Shown piece by piece: positions 50,941 through 59,838 of a DNA stretch of 62,447 nucleotides (position 1 is the first letter of the stretch; each line of letters begins with the position of its first letter). The notes beneath the pieces are model-generated. The model ran no database searches. It saw only the letters and a program-made list of their open reading frames with translations, and was not told where the DNA came from. Origin of the DNA: Planctomycetota bacterium (GTDB lineage: Bacteria; Planctomycetota; J058; JAJDCP01); contig JAJDCP010000121.1 of assembly GCA_029260765.1 (NCBI GenBank), positions 1 to 62,447 on the forward strand, written 5' to 3'. The position numbers were made by a program, and so were the translations under genes.

Positions 50941-52113
50941 TCAACGACTCCGGGCAGCCTGTCGGGCGCGCCCGTAGACCTCGAGCATGCTCTGCGCGCA
51001 GACGTCCCAGCGCAGACGTTGTACATGCTTGCGGGCCGCTTCGATGCGTGCGGAGACCTCGGATCCACCTGCCACCAGCGAGGCGAAGACATCGGACCAG
51101 CGATCGACATCCTCAGGCAGCTTCCAATACTCGCCGTGCACGAAGCCATCGAGCGGCGTACCGGGCAGTGCACAGACCGGCAGGCCGAAACTGGCTGCCT
51201 CCAGGGGCGGAAAGCCGAAGCCCTCGTAGGGAGACGCTTGGACGAGTGCGGCAGCGCTGCGATACAACCAGACAAGCTCGGCGTCCTCGGGCGTCTCGTG
51301 GAACCAGAGCCGCTGCCAGGCAGGCGAGGCGGACGCCTGCCTGAACAGTCTGTCGAACAGCCAGCCGCGACGCCCCGCCAGCACCAGCGGCAGGTGTGAG
51401 CCCTCCATGGCGCGCACCAGACGCTCCAGGCCCTTGCGGGGTTGCAGTGTCCCCACAACCAACAGAAAGGGGGGCTCGATCCGCACCGATCCTCCCCGTC
51501 CATCCCGCAGGCAACCCGGCGCGCGCGGTGCGGGCCAGGCGTGATCTACGCCGTGGGGGATGACCTCGGTTTTCGGGCTGGCGCTGGGAAACCAAGCGCT
51601 GAGGCGTGCTCGGCTGAATTCGCTGGGAACCACAAGGCGGTCGGCGCGTTGCACGGCCCTGCGCAACCAGGCGCTGAACTCCGCTCGTTCCGGCGCAGGA
51701 AACCACTCCGGGCCGTCGAGCGGCGCGAGATCGTGCACGGTCACCACCAGGCCCGCACGCCCTGGGGGAGGGCAGCTGGGAGTCGTCGCATGGAAGACAG
51801 CGTCCGGGCTGCACGTCCCCAGCGGCACGCCCAACGCCCAGAGCCTGCGCAGCCACCCCTGGGGCAGCGGTGGACCGCCGACACGTCCACAGGCCAGAGC
51901 CGCTGTGCGCGCACGGCGATGGCGGAGCCCGGCAGCCCAGGGCTGCACCTTGAGCCCCTCCGGGAGCGCCCGCAATGCCCGTAGGAGCTCGAGCAGATAG
52001 CGCGGAATGCCGCCTGCGGAGCCCATCGCCGGGGTGAGATCGAAGACAAGCCTGGTCAGCGCCCACGCCCTCCCTATAATGCGCCGCTTGCAGAAGCTGA
52101 CGCGCCGCAGCAT
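50941..52113 (-). CDS. GT4-family glycosyltransferase
   Basis: A 390-residue GT-B enzyme. LVFDLTPAMGSAGGIPRYLLELL opens the N-terminal domain; the C-terminal domain has VVPSEFSRARL, VIPHGVDHAW, LLVVGTLQPRKGLERLVRAM and ALVQASPYEGFGFPPLEAASFGLPV (donor-binding E-X7-E region), the standard pattern of mannosyl/glucosyl GT4 enzymes. The start is unsure: ATG 52113 adds about 20 basic residues before the usual first strand. It lies far from the main glycan island and has no glycan neighbours here. Confidence 0.88.
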   Translation of the reverse strand: MLRRVSFCKRRIIGRAWALTRLVFDLTPAMGSAGGIPRYLLELLRALRALPEGLKVQPWAAGLRHRRARTAALACGRVGGPPLPQGWLRRLWALGVPLGTCSPDAVFHATTPSCPPPGRAGLVVTVHDLAPLDGPEWFPAPERAEFSAWLRRAVQRADRLVVPSEFSRARLSAWFPSASPKTEVIPHGVDHAWPAPRAPGCLRDGRGGSVRIEPPFLLVVGTLQPRKGLERLVRAMEGSHLPLVLAGRRGWLFDRLFRQASASPAWQRLWFHETPEDAELVWLYRSAAALVQASPYEGFGFPPLEAASFGLPVCALPGTPLDGFVHGEYWKLPEDVDRWSDVFASLVAGGSEVSARIEAARKHVQRLRWDVCAQSMLEVYGRARQAARSR

Positions 52114-52294
52114 CGCCGCCGTCTGCTGAGCGCGACAGACGAGGGGGTGGCCTGGGCAACCGGAGAACTTCTCCCACTCTTCACAGTGGTTTCACTCCGG
52201 ACCGCTAGAATCACGCCCGTCCCAACACTCCTCCCCTTGGAACGCTCGCGTCCACCGCATGCGCCCGGGGCACTGTTACAGAAGTGAGGTCACG

Positions 52295-53620
52295 ATGACT
52301 GCCCCCAGGATACGGATTCTGGTCCCGCTGTGGGTCCTGATTGTCGGAGTTGCCTGCGCCCAGACCGACGCGCAGCGACTCGACGCCCTGGAGCGCGAGC
52401 TTCAGGAGCTGAGACAGCAGGTGCAGGCCCAAGAAGCCTCGAACAGCAGCGCAAGCTCCCTCGAGGCTGGCTGGGACGACGGCTTCTTCCTCCGCTCGAG
52501 CGACCAGCAATTCAAGCTGAGCCTGAACGGGCGCGTCCAGGCAGACGCCCGGTTCTTCGAGCCGGACCATGCTTCCAACAACACCTTCCTGATCCGCCGC
52601 GCTCGTATGGCGTTCAAAGCGCAGCTGTGGAAGATGTTCGAGGGTAAGGTCGAGATCGACGCCGGACGCGGCGCTGGCAACAGCCGCGCGATCCTGACCG
52701 ACGGCTATCTCAACATCAAGCTGCTCGATGAGCTGCAGCTGCGCGCCGGCCAATTCAAAGAGCCGTTCGGGCTCGAAGAGACCACGTCCTCGCGGTTCAT
52801 TTCCATGATCGAACGTTCGATGGCCACCAATGCCATCGCCCCGGGCCGCGATATCGGCTTCATGCTGCACGGTACGGTTGCCGACGGCATCTTCAACTAC
52901 GCCGTCGGCGTGTTCAACGGCAACGGCAGCAACCACTCGAGCGACAACGACGACGACAAGGACCTCGCCTTGCGCCTGACGTGCAGACCCTTCGCGGGCA
53001 ACGACAGCATGTGGCTCAAGGGTCTGCACCTCGGCGGCGCGTTCACCTGGGGGCGGCGTGACAGGGACGAGCCCGAGCTCGAGCTCGAGACCCAGCTGGG
53101 CAGCGAGTTCTTCATCATGGATGACAGGGTCACCCATGACGACGAGCTGATCCGCTGGGGCGTTGAGTTCGCTTGGTTGATCGGCGGGTTCTCACTGCGC
53201 GCAGAGTTCATGCGGATGATCTTTGAGAACCTGCGCTACGGTGCGGAGAAGGACGACTTCGAGGTCGATGGCTGGTACGTCGAGGCCTCGTACTTCATCA
53301 CCGGTGAGGACGCGAGCTTCAACCGGCCCAAGGTCCAAGACAACTTCAACCCCCTCAACGAAGAATTCGGTATGGGAGCCTTCCAGGTAGCCGCGCGGGT
53401 CTCACAGGTCCACGCCGAGACCGACATCATCCATCAGGGCTTTGCCAGCGGCACCGAGCGCGGCACGGACCTCACTGTGGGGGTCAACTGGTGGCTGAAC
53501 CCCCATGTGGTCTTCAAGCTGAACTACGTGCGCACCTGGTTCCAAGAGAACACCAACCTCGAAGGCGAGACCCGCAACGACGAAGATGGTGTGCTCCTGC
53601 GGCTGCAGGTCGACTTCTGA
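52295..53620 (+). CDS. Phosphate-selective porin O/P-like outer-membrane protein
   Basis: A 441-residue exported protein: signal peptide (IRILVPLWVLIVGVACAQ), a short coiled coil (about 25-50, RLDALERELQELRQQVQ) and a beta-barrel of amphipathic strands. LNGRVQADARFF, FLIRRARMAFKAQLWKMFEGKVEIDAG, LQLRAGQFKEPFGLEE and FISMIERSMATNAIAPGRDIGFML are hallmarks of the OprO/OprP (Porin_O_P) family. The protein ends in an aromatic residue (VDF), as outer-membrane barrels do. This indicates a Gram-negative envelope. Ion selectivity cannot be deduced. A terminator follows. Confidence 0.92.
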   Translation: MTAPRIRILVPLWVLIVGVACAQTDAQRLDALERELQELRQQVQAQEASNSSASSLEAGWDDGFFLRSSDQQFKLSLNGRVQADARFFEPDHASNNTFLIRRARMAFKAQLWKMFEGKVEIDAGRGAGNSRAILTDGYLNIKLLDELQLRAGQFKEPFGLEETTSSRFISMIERSMATNAIAPGRDIGFMLHGTVADGIFNYAVGVFNGNGSNHSSDNDDDKDLALRLTCRPFAGNDSMWLKGLHLGGAFTWGRRDRDEPELELETQLGSEFFIMDDRVTHDDELIRWGVEFAWLIGGFSLRAEFMRMIFENLRYGAEKDDFEVDGWYVEASYFITGEDASFNRPKVQDNFNPLNEEFGMGAFQVAARVSQVHAETDIIHQGFASGTERGTDLTVGVNWWLNPHVVFKLNYVRTWFQENTNLEGETRNDEDGVLLRLQVDF

Positions 53621-53653
53621 TCGACGGCCAGGCCACGGACGCCTCTAGACCCG

Positions 53654-53685
53654 CCGCGCGTCCCAGGGGCGCGCGGTTTCGCGTT
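53654..53685 (+). terminator. Rho-independent terminator after the porin gene
   Basis: CCGCGCG (53654-53660) pairs with CGCGCGG (53670-53676), with an inner CCC/GGG extension past a bulged T, followed by a T-rich tail (TTTCGCGTTTT). It lies between the porin stop and the stop of the convergent fur-like gene and could serve both. Confidence 0.55.
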
Positions 53686-53686
53686 T

Positions 53687-54055
53687 TCAGGGGCAGTGCG
53701 CGCACACACCATAGAGGGTGATCTCGTGGCGGTCGACACGGAAGCCCTCCGGGGTGGTGGCCTCGATGTCGTCAGGGCAACCGGGGATGTCGAAAACCCG
53801 GCCGCAGGAATCGCAGCGGAAATGGTGGTGGTGGGCGCCGCCACGCACCTCGTAGCGGGCCGGCTCACCGGGAAGCTCAACGGCGAGCAGCCAGCCTGTT
53901 TCGACCAGGGCCTTGAGATTCCGGTAGACGGTGGCGATGCCGAGCTTGGGCACTTGCAGCTGCGCGCAGTCGAGAACCTCCTGAGCGTTGAGAGGCCGAT
54001 CGGCTTGCTCAAGCGCCAGGCGGATGGCTCTGCGTTGTCCGGTCTTGCGCTGCAT
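53687..54055 (-). CDS. Fur-family metal-responsive regulator
   Basis: A 122-residue regulator starting at the ATG at 54055 behind CGGAG. The winged helix (about 5-75: KTGQRRAIRLALEQADRPLNAQEVL, LGIATVYRNLKALVETGWL) is followed by the dimerisation/metal domain with YEVRGGAHHHHFRCDSCGRVFDIPGC and a C-terminal CAHC pair, giving two Cys pairs for structural zinc plus a His cluster. The Fur/Zur/PerR subgroup is not resolved. Its location next to a porin gene suggests, but does not prove, control of that gene. Confidence 0.9.
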   Translation of the reverse strand: MQRKTGQRRAIRLALEQADRPLNAQEVLDCAQLQVPKLGIATVYRNLKALVETGWLLAVELPGEPARYEVRGGAHHHHFRCDSCGRVFDIPGCPDDIEATTPEGFRVDRHEITLYGVCAHCP

Positions 54056-54145
54056 CGCACTCCGAGGGGAGCGGTTTCCCCCCTCCAACAATAGAAGAGC
54101 GGGGCACGCTTTGCAACGGGCTGAGGCCTCAGGACGGCCCGGAAG

Positions 54146-55222
54146 TCAAGACACCGCCGGACGCGGCCCCACGTAACGCGCCTTCGGGCGCATCAGGCGG
54201 CCGTGCTGGGCCTGCTCGAGGATGTGCGCGTTCCACCCCAGCACCCGCCCGAGCGCAAAGACCGGCGTGAACAGCGAGCGCGGCAGTCCGAGGGCCTCGA
54301 GCAGCAGCGCGGTGAAGAACTCCACGTTCGTAAACAGTTTCTGGCCCGGCTTGTGGACTGCGAGTGCTTGGACTGCCGCCTGCTCGACAGCCAGGGCCAA
54401 TGCCAGCCGAGGACTGTCGGGGGCAAGCCGGAAGAGAGCGCCCCGCAGCACATCAGCGCGCGGGTCACGGACCTTGTAGACGCGGTGCCCGAAGCCCATA
54501 AGGCGCTTGCCGGCTTGCAAACTGGCCTCGACCCAGGGCAACGCGGCCTCGGCAAACCTGATTTCGTCGAGCATATCGAGGACAGGGCCCGGCGCACCAC
54601 CGTGCAGCGGTCCTTTGAGCGCCCCCAACGCACCGACGCAGGCGGAGATGGCATCGGAGCCTGTGGAGGCGATCACCCGGGCTGTGAAGGTGGACGCATT
54701 CATGCCATGCTCGGCCACGGTGACCAGATAGGTATCGAGGGCCGCCGCCTCCGCGGGATCTGGGACGACACCGCGCAACATACGCAGGAAATCATCGCCC
54801 TGCGTGCGCGAAGGATCGGGGTCCAGCGGTTCCAGGCCGTGTCTGAGACGCTGCTGGCTGGCAATCAGCACCGGAACCGCTCCGGTGATCTGCACCGCCA
54901 GCGGTAGCCGAGGATGCGGGGAAAGCGCCGCGAGGCCCGAACGCAGGCCGTCTATCGGGGACATTCGGCGGGTTCGAGGACCGGTTTGTATGGCGACGGC
55001 CCACGCATCGCAGCGAGCCTGCCCCAGCGCTGCGGAGAGCACCTCGGGACACAATTCCTGCTCGGAGATCAGATCGTGCCACAGGTGCGCGGCCATGCCC
55101 AGATAGCTGAGACCTGCCAGCTCCCGCAAGGGCAAGCCTCGCAACAGCAGACTCCCCCGGCTTCCATCGACCTCGCTAAGGCGGGTCTCCGCCGCCACGA
55201 CTCCATCCAGACCTGTGACCAT
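54146..55222 (-). CDS. Citrate synthase / 2-methylcitrate synthase family enzyme
   Basis: A 358-residue protein. Active-site elements are AEHGMNASTFTARVIASTG (first catalytic His), LKGPLHGGAPGPVLDML (second), GFGHRVYKVRDPRA, and TNVEFFTALLLEALGLP, where the usual catalytic Asp of the NVDF motif is Glu. The C-terminus GWNAHILEQAQHGRLMRPKARYVGP is typical. Some two-gene citrate-synthase systems and CitA-like enzymes may share the Glu; I am not certain. It condenses acetyl-CoA or propionyl-CoA with oxaloacetate. It is transcribed divergently from a second, HTH-containing paralogue. Confidence 0.9.
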   Translation of the reverse strand: MVTGLDGVVAAETRLSEVDGSRGSLLLRGLPLRELAGLSYLGMAAHLWHDLISEQELCPEVLSAALGQARCDAWAVAIQTGPRTRRMSPIDGLRSGLAALSPHPRLPLAVQITGAVPVLIASQQRLRHGLEPLDPDPSRTQGDDFLRMLRGVVPDPAEAAALDTYLVTVAEHGMNASTFTARVIASTGSDAISACVGALGALKGPLHGGAPGPVLDMLDEIRFAEAALPWVEASLQAGKRLMGFGHRVYKVRDPRADVLRGALFRLAPDSPRLALALAVEQAAVQALAVHKPGQKLFTNVEFFTALLLEALGLPRSLFTPVFALGRVLGWNAHILEQAQHGRLMRPKARYVGPRPAVS

Positions 55223-55256
55223 GATCGTTCCTCCTGCTTGTGCGACCGATCACATC

Positions 55257-55296
55257 TTGACAACGCCATGAAGATTGTCAATATTGATATGACAAT
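55257..55296. promoter_or_regulatory. Dyad-rich divergent operator/promoter between the citrate synthase genes
   Basis: Within the 95-base gap, TTGACAA (55257-55263) and TTGTCAA (55275-55281) form one inverted pair and ATTGTCA (55274-55280) with TGACAAT (55290-55296) another, so the half-site TTGTCA occurs three times. The region is strikingly AT-rich. TTGACA at 55257 with AATATT 17 bases later could be the plus-strand promoter. The HTH of the downstream citrate-synthase-like protein is the natural candidate ligand. Confidence 0.55.
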
Positions 55297-55317
55297 CAAC
55301 ACAAAAGGAGAGGACCC

Positions 55318-56544
55318 GTGACGGACGGCCCATTCCTTGGCTCCCGCCAGGCGGCCGAGCTCCTGGGGGTCCAGGCAGCCACCCTCTACGCGTATGTCAG
55401 CCGCGGAATGCTGACATCAGAACCCGCCCTGCCCGGTAGCCGGAAGAAGCGCTACCGGCGCCAGGACGTGCTCGCACTCAAACAAGCGCGCGACATACGA
55501 CACAACCCCGTGAAGGCCGTCCAAGGCAGCCTTCACTGGGGGGCACCGGTGCTCGATTCAGCGATCACCTGTGTCGACAACGGCCGGCTCTACTACCGCG
55601 GCCATGACGTGTTGCAACTCGCGCGCGAGCGATCCTTTGAGCAGGTCGTCAGCCTGATCTGGTCCGGCGAGCTGAAGGCTGGGATTCCCCCAGCCAAAGC
55701 TCCGCGCCTGCCCTGGCCGCAGCTCACCCCTCTGCTGGCGGGCCTCAAGCCCCTGCAGCGCTTGCAGTGTGTTCTACCGCTCGCGGCGGCCGCCGACCCT
55801 GCTCGGCACGACCGCCACCCCGCCGCGGTTGCCAGGATGGGCTCGCGCATCCTGCGGCTGGCGGTGCGCGCTGTCACAGGCTCGCCCCTCGGCAGGCAGT
55901 CGGTCGCCGTAGCCTTGCAGAAAGGCCTGGGGGCCAGCGGAAGCCGACGCCTGCTCGACGCGGCATTGATCCTGTGCGCCGACCACGAGCTGAACGTGTC
56001 GGCCTTCACCGTGCGCTGTGCGGCCTCGGCGGGCTCCACTCCCTACGACGCCGTGCTCGCGGGACTGGCCGCACTGCGTGGTCCCCGGCACGGAGGCCAC
56101 ACCGCCCGGGTCGAGGCGTTGTTCGACGAGGCCGCGCGCTGCGCCAGCGCCGAGAGCGTGGTGCAGGGACGCCTGGCGAGGGGTGAGTTGCTTCCGGGCT
56201 TTGGGCATCCCCTGTATCCCGAGGGTGACCCCCGTGGGCGCTTGTTGCTCGAATTGTTGCGCGCCCACACCCCCGAGCATCCCGAGCTACGCCGCGCCCT
56301 CGAGCTCTGCAGCGCAGCACACACGGCACACGGCAGCCTGCCCGCCATCGACGTCGGACTGGTCGCGTTGCGCAGGGTGCTCGGGATGGCCGACGGGGCA
56401 GCGATCTGCCTGTTTGGCATCGGACGCCTGGTCGGCTGGCTGGGACACATTCAAGAGCAGCTGCCGCAAGCGATGATCCGTCCCCGAGCGCGCTACCAAG
56501 GCCCTCCTCCTCAGGCCTCGCAGGGAGCCTCGCCCGCGGGCTGA
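55318..56544 (+). CDS. Citrate-synthase-like protein with N-terminal helix-turn-helix
   Basis: A 408-residue protein starting at GTG 55318 behind AAAGGAGAGG. Residues about 8-60 form a MerR/HTH_17-like DNA-binding head (GSRQAAELLGVQAATLYAYVSRG, RKKRYRRQDVLALKQARD). The rest follows the citrate synthase fold: LYYRGHDVLQLA, CADHELNVSAFTVRCAAS (first His), LRGPRHGGHTARVEAL (second His), GFGHPLYPEGDPRG and IDVGLVALRRVLGM with an Asp in the catalytic position. The usual Arg after GFGH is replaced by Pro. It may be a catalytic paralogue, an autoregulator sensing its substrate, or both; such HTH-citrate synthase pairs exist elsewhere but I know of no assigned function. Confidence 0.85.
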   Translation: MTDGPFLGSRQAAELLGVQAATLYAYVSRGMLTSEPALPGSRKKRYRRQDVLALKQARDIRHNPVKAVQGSLHWGAPVLDSAITCVDNGRLYYRGHDVLQLARERSFEQVVSLIWSGELKAGIPPAKAPRLPWPQLTPLLAGLKPLQRLQCVLPLAAAADPARHDRHPAAVARMGSRILRLAVRAVTGSPLGRQSVAVALQKGLGASGSRRLLDAALILCADHELNVSAFTVRCAASAGSTPYDAVLAGLAALRGPRHGGHTARVEALFDEAARCASAESVVQGRLARGELLPGFGHPLYPEGDPRGRLLLELLRAHTPEHPELRRALELCSAAHTAHGSLPAIDVGLVALRRVLGMADGAAICLFGIGRLVGWLGHIQEQLPQAMIRPRARYQGPPPQASQGASPAG

Positions 56545-56619
56545 TCCGGCATATGCGCGCATTGACACCGACAATTCGTTGCCCTACAACAGAGCGCGGT
56601 TCGGGCAGCGGGGAAGATC

Positions 56620-58164
56620 GTGAGCGAGATCATCGACTATACAAGAGATCTCAAGGAGCTCGCCGCCCTGGCCGCCCTCCCCAACGCCGTCGAGGATGTC
56701 CTCGAACGCGCGCTCGAGAGCCTGAAGAACCTGATCCCCTACGATCTGGCCGCAGTCCTTGAGCTTGTCGGCGAAGAGCTGAAGGTGCGTGTCGCGCGTG
56801 GTGCCCTGGCCGACAAGCGGGTGCGCCGCCATCGCTTCACGCTCAAGCGTTTTCCTACTGTGCGCCGGGCCCTCGAGACGCGCCAACCGATAGCCTTGCT
56901 CGATGACCATCACTCCGAAGAGGGCGACCCCTACGACGCGGTTCTCGACCTGCCCGATGGGCACTCCTGCATGGTGGTCCCCCTGTTTGCCGGCGAGCGC
57001 TGCCTGGGGGCGATCACTTTCGACCGGCGCGAATGTCAGCCGTATACCGACGACGTCCTGGAGCTCGCAGGCGTCTACGCCCAGATTGTGGCCCTGGCGA
57101 TGATCTGCGCAGAGCAGGCAGCCCTGCTGCGGCGCTTTGGTGCCAACCTCAAAGAGCAGACCCGACTTCTGGTCGAAGACGCCGGCCTGCACGAGGCCTG
57201 CGCCTGGCTTCAGAACAGCCGCTCCCCGGTGATGCAGAGACTCGTTCGCGTCGCGCAGCAGGTCGCGCGCACAGATACCGCTGTCCTGATCCTCGGAGAG
57301 ACCGGCTGTGGCAAGGAAGTGCTCGCTCAGGCCCTGCATTCCTGGAGCCCCAGGAACAATGAGGCGTTCGTCAAACTCAACTGTTCGGCGATCCCGGAAA
57401 ACCTGGTCGAGAGTGAGCTCTTCGGGCATACCCGCGGCGCATTCAGTGGCGCGCGCAGCGCACGCCCGGGGCGCTTCCTGACCGCCAACGGAGGTACGCT
57501 CTTCCTCGACGAGATCGGCGACATGCCTCTCGCCGCCCAAAGTCGGCTGTTGCGGGTGCTCCAGGAGGGCGTCTTCGAGCCGGTTGGCTCCGACACGAGC
57601 GTGCGGGTCGATGTGCGCGTGCTGGCCGCCACCCATGTCGACCTTCACCAGGCCGTACGCCAGGGGGCCTTCCGTGAAGACCTCTACTACCGGCTCGCCG
57701 TTTTTCCGCTGACCATTCCGCCCCTGCGTGAGCGACGCGAAGATGTGGTGCCGATCGCCGAGCAGGCGCTGGCAACCCTGACCCGGCGCACCGGGCGAGG
57801 GCCGTGGAGCCTGAGCGGAGCGGCTCGCGCTGCTTTGGAACGGCGGCCCTGGCCAGGCAACGTTCGCCAGCTCGTCAACTCGCTGGAGCGCGCGACCATT
57901 TTGACGCCTTCAGGCCGGTTGGACACTGAGCTGCTGGCCGAAGACCGCCCGGGGCTGTCGCCGACGACCCCCGACCCTGCCGCTGACGGGCCGCTCCTTG
58001 CACTCGACGAAGTCCAACGCCGCCACATCTGCCGCGTGCTCCGTCACACCGACGGTAAGGTCTACGGCCAGGATGGGGCCGCCGTCCTGCTCGGCCTGAA
58101 GCCCACCACCCTGCAGAGCCGGATGAAGAAACTCAAGATCGACCGCCAACAACTCCTGCCCTGA
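56620..58164 (+). CDS. GAF-AAA+ sigma-54-dependent transcriptional activator
   Basis: A 514-residue activator starting at GTG 56620: GAF domain (about 20-165), AAA+ domain (about 200-430) with GETGCGKE (Walker A), GHTRGAFSGARSARPG (GAFTGA loop with Ser, tolerated in other activators), FLDEIGD (Walker B) and WPGNVRQL, and a C-terminal Fis-type HTH (DGAAVLLGLKPTTLQSRMKKL). The domain order matches NorR/FhlA-like regulators. Unlike the regulator at 16.4 kb it keeps the sigma-54 contact loop. Targets are unknown; queC follows 17 bp downstream. Confidence 0.92.
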   Translation: MSEIIDYTRDLKELAALAALPNAVEDVLERALESLKNLIPYDLAAVLELVGEELKVRVARGALADKRVRRHRFTLKRFPTVRRALETRQPIALLDDHHSEEGDPYDAVLDLPDGHSCMVVPLFAGERCLGAITFDRRECQPYTDDVLELAGVYAQIVALAMICAEQAALLRRFGANLKEQTRLLVEDAGLHEACAWLQNSRSPVMQRLVRVAQQVARTDTAVLILGETGCGKEVLAQALHSWSPRNNEAFVKLNCSAIPENLVESELFGHTRGAFSGARSARPGRFLTANGGTLFLDEIGDMPLAAQSRLLRVLQEGVFEPVGSDTSVRVDVRVLAATHVDLHQAVRQGAFREDLYYRLAVFPLTIPPLRERREDVVPIAEQALATLTRRTGRGPWSLSGAARAALERRPWPGNVRQLVNSLERATILTPSGRLDTELLAEDRPGLSPTTPDPAADGPLLALDEVQRRHICRVLRHTDGKVYGQDGAAVLLGLKPTTLQSRMKKLKIDRQQLLP

Positions 58165-58181
58165 ACGCGAAGGGAGCTTCG

Positions 58182-58865
58182 ATGAAAGCCGTCGTCTTGC
58201 TGTCGGGAGGACTCGACTCGGCCACCGCCCTGGCCGTAGCCCGCGCTGCCGGCTGCACGAGCTACTGCATGTCGTTCGCCTATGGCCAGCGCCACAGCAT
58301 CGAGCTCGAGAGGGCCGCCCAGGTGGCCCATAAGCTCGGGGCCGCCGAGCATCGCGTCGTCACCATCGACCTGCGGGCCTTCGGCGCGTCCGCCCTGACC
58401 GCGGACATTCCCGTCCCCAAAGACCGCCCCGAGATGGAGAGTATCCCGATCACCTATGTGCCGGCCCGCAACACCATATTCCTGGCATTTGCCCTTGGCT
58501 GGGCCGAAGTACTGGGTGCCCGGGCGATCTACCTCGGAATCAACGCTCTCGACTACAGCGGCTACCCCGACTGCCGCCCAGAGTACCTGCGGGCCTACCA
58601 GAGCCTGGCCGATCTCGCGACGCGCCAAGCTGTTGAGGGGGACCGGGTGGAGCTGCGCGCACCCTTGCTGCATCTGAGCAAGGCCGAGATCATCAGCCTC
58701 GGGACTGAACTGGGCGTCGACTACACAACCACCTTGTCCTGCTACGACCCCGACGCGGCCGGGCTCGCCTGCGGACACTGTGACTCCTGCCGGCTGCGCG
58801 CCCGGGGCTTCGAGGCCGCGGGCATTCCAGACCCCACCCAGTACCGCCCATCGGAGCCATCATGA
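58182..58865 (+). CDS. queC: 7-cyano-7-deazaguanine synthase QueC
   Basis: A 227-residue ATP-dependent enzyme of queuosine synthesis that turns 7-carboxy-7-deazaguanine into preQ0. The adenylation loop VLLSGGLDSATALAVA is at the N-terminus, followed by SFAYGQRHSIEL, TYVPARNTIFLAFAL, GINALDYSGYPDCRPEY and the zinc-binding CYDPDAAGLACGHCDSCRLR. AGGGAG precedes the ATG. The stop overlaps the next start (ATGA). Other que genes are not in the window. Confidence 0.96.
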   Translation: MKAVVLLSGGLDSATALAVARAAGCTSYCMSFAYGQRHSIELERAAQVAHKLGAAEHRVVTIDLRAFGASALTADIPVPKDRPEMESIPITYVPARNTIFLAFALGWAEVLGARAIYLGINALDYSGYPDCRPEYLRAYQSLADLATRQAVEGDRVELRAPLLHLSKAEIISLGTELGVDYTTTLSCYDPDAAGLACGHCDSCRLRARGFEAAGIPDPTQYRPSEPS

Positions 58866-59485
58866 CCTCAAGCGAACCCTTCCGCGAGCCCGAGCTGGCC
58901 ATTGGACGCGTCTACACCCGCGGTGGCGACACCGGACAGACCAGCCTCGTTGGTGGACAGCGAGTAGCCAAAGACGACGTCCGGATCGCCGCCTTCGGCT
59001 GCGTCGACGAGCTCAACGCCTGCCTCGGCGCGGCGCGCGTCGAATTGGCTGCGGTCGAAGAACCCGTACGTCAAGAGCTCGCCCCCCTGGACCGCATGCT
59101 TCTGCGCCTGCAACACGAGCTGTTCAACCTGGGCTCGGCGCTTGCGACCTTGCCCGAAGACCTCGGCCCCCAGCAGGCCCGCATCCGCGACGCTGACATC
59201 ACCCGACTGGAGGCCGAGCTCGACAGCCTGAATGCCGACCTGCCTCCGCTGCGTTCATTCGTGCTGCCCGGAGGCCACCGGCTGCCTACCGCTCTACACC
59301 TGGCACGCACCGTCTGCAGGCGGGCAGAGCGTCTGACCGTCGGCCTGGCACGCGCGGGCGTTGCCGAGCTCGAATTGCGCTACTTGAACCGTCTCAGCGA
59401 CGCCTTGTTCGTATGCGCCCGCTGGGCTCACCTGCGCCTCGGTGTGGCGGAGGTTCTCTGGAGCCCCAATGCAGCGGCCTCCTGA
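58862..59485 (+). CDS. PduO-type cob(I)alamin adenosyltransferase
   Basis: A 207-residue enzyme that transfers adenosyl from ATP to cob(I)alamin. VYTRGGDTGQTSLVGGQRV is the N-terminal ATP motif, AAFGCVDELNACLG follows, and FVLPGGHRLPTALHLARTVCRRAER and RYLNRLSDALFVCARW complete the PduO signature. It would provide coenzyme B12 for the acyl-CoA mutase whose small subunit lies at 44.7 kb. It is coupled to queC by an ATGA overlap. Confidence 0.95.
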   Translation: MTSSEPFREPELAIGRVYTRGGDTGQTSLVGGQRVAKDDVRIAAFGCVDELNACLGAARVELAAVEEPVRQELAPLDRMLLRLQHELFNLGSALATLPEDLGPQQARIRDADITRLEAELDSLNADLPPLRSFVLPGGHRLPTALHLARTVCRRAERLTVGLARAGVAELELRYLNRLSDALFVCARWAHLRLGVAEVLWSPNAAAS

Positions 59486-59562
59486 GGAGTGTGGAAAAAA
59501 AACTTGCGCCTCCCCCTGCAGCCTCGAATACGATGGAGACCTTCAATGAAGGGGGAGCCGCT

Positions 59563-59838
59563 GTGAGCGAGCCTGCAAAAAAAGAATGGACCAAACTGAC
59601 CGAGGGGGAAATCTGGGGCGGACTCCTGATCAGTGTGTTCGGCGGCCTCGGGCTCGGCTCGTATCGCTTCCACGAAGAGATGGACCAGGAATCCCAGATC
59701 AAACGCCTCATGCAGCGCAAGGCCCGCGATGACAACCCGTCTTCGCTCAAGCGCCGCAATGAGTCGATCCGCGGGGATATCTGGCGTTTCAAGCACATCA
59801 CCACGCCGCCTTCGCAGCATGGCCACCGTCAAAAGTAA
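59563..59838 (+). CDS. Small membrane-anchored protein of unknown function
   Basis: A 91-residue protein starting at GTG 59563 (strong GGGGGAG site 5 bases upstream); an ATG at 59533 lacks such a site. A Gly-rich hydrophobic segment (IWGGLLISVFGGLGLGSY, residues about 17-35) is followed by a charged, Arg/Lys-rich tail. No family is recognised. The next gene starts directly after its stop codon (TAAGTG), so the two are a translational unit. Confidence 0.65.
   Translation: MSEPAKKEWTKLTEGEIWGGLLISVFGGLGLGSYRFHEEMDQESQIKRLMQRKARDDNPSSLKRRNESIRGDIWRFKHITTPPSQHGHRQK

Noticed and set aside
52075..52080. TATAAT on the plus strand as a promoter
   Set aside because: It lies inside the N-terminal coding region of the minus-strand GT4 gene with no -35 element at the right distance, and no plus-strand gene begins nearby.
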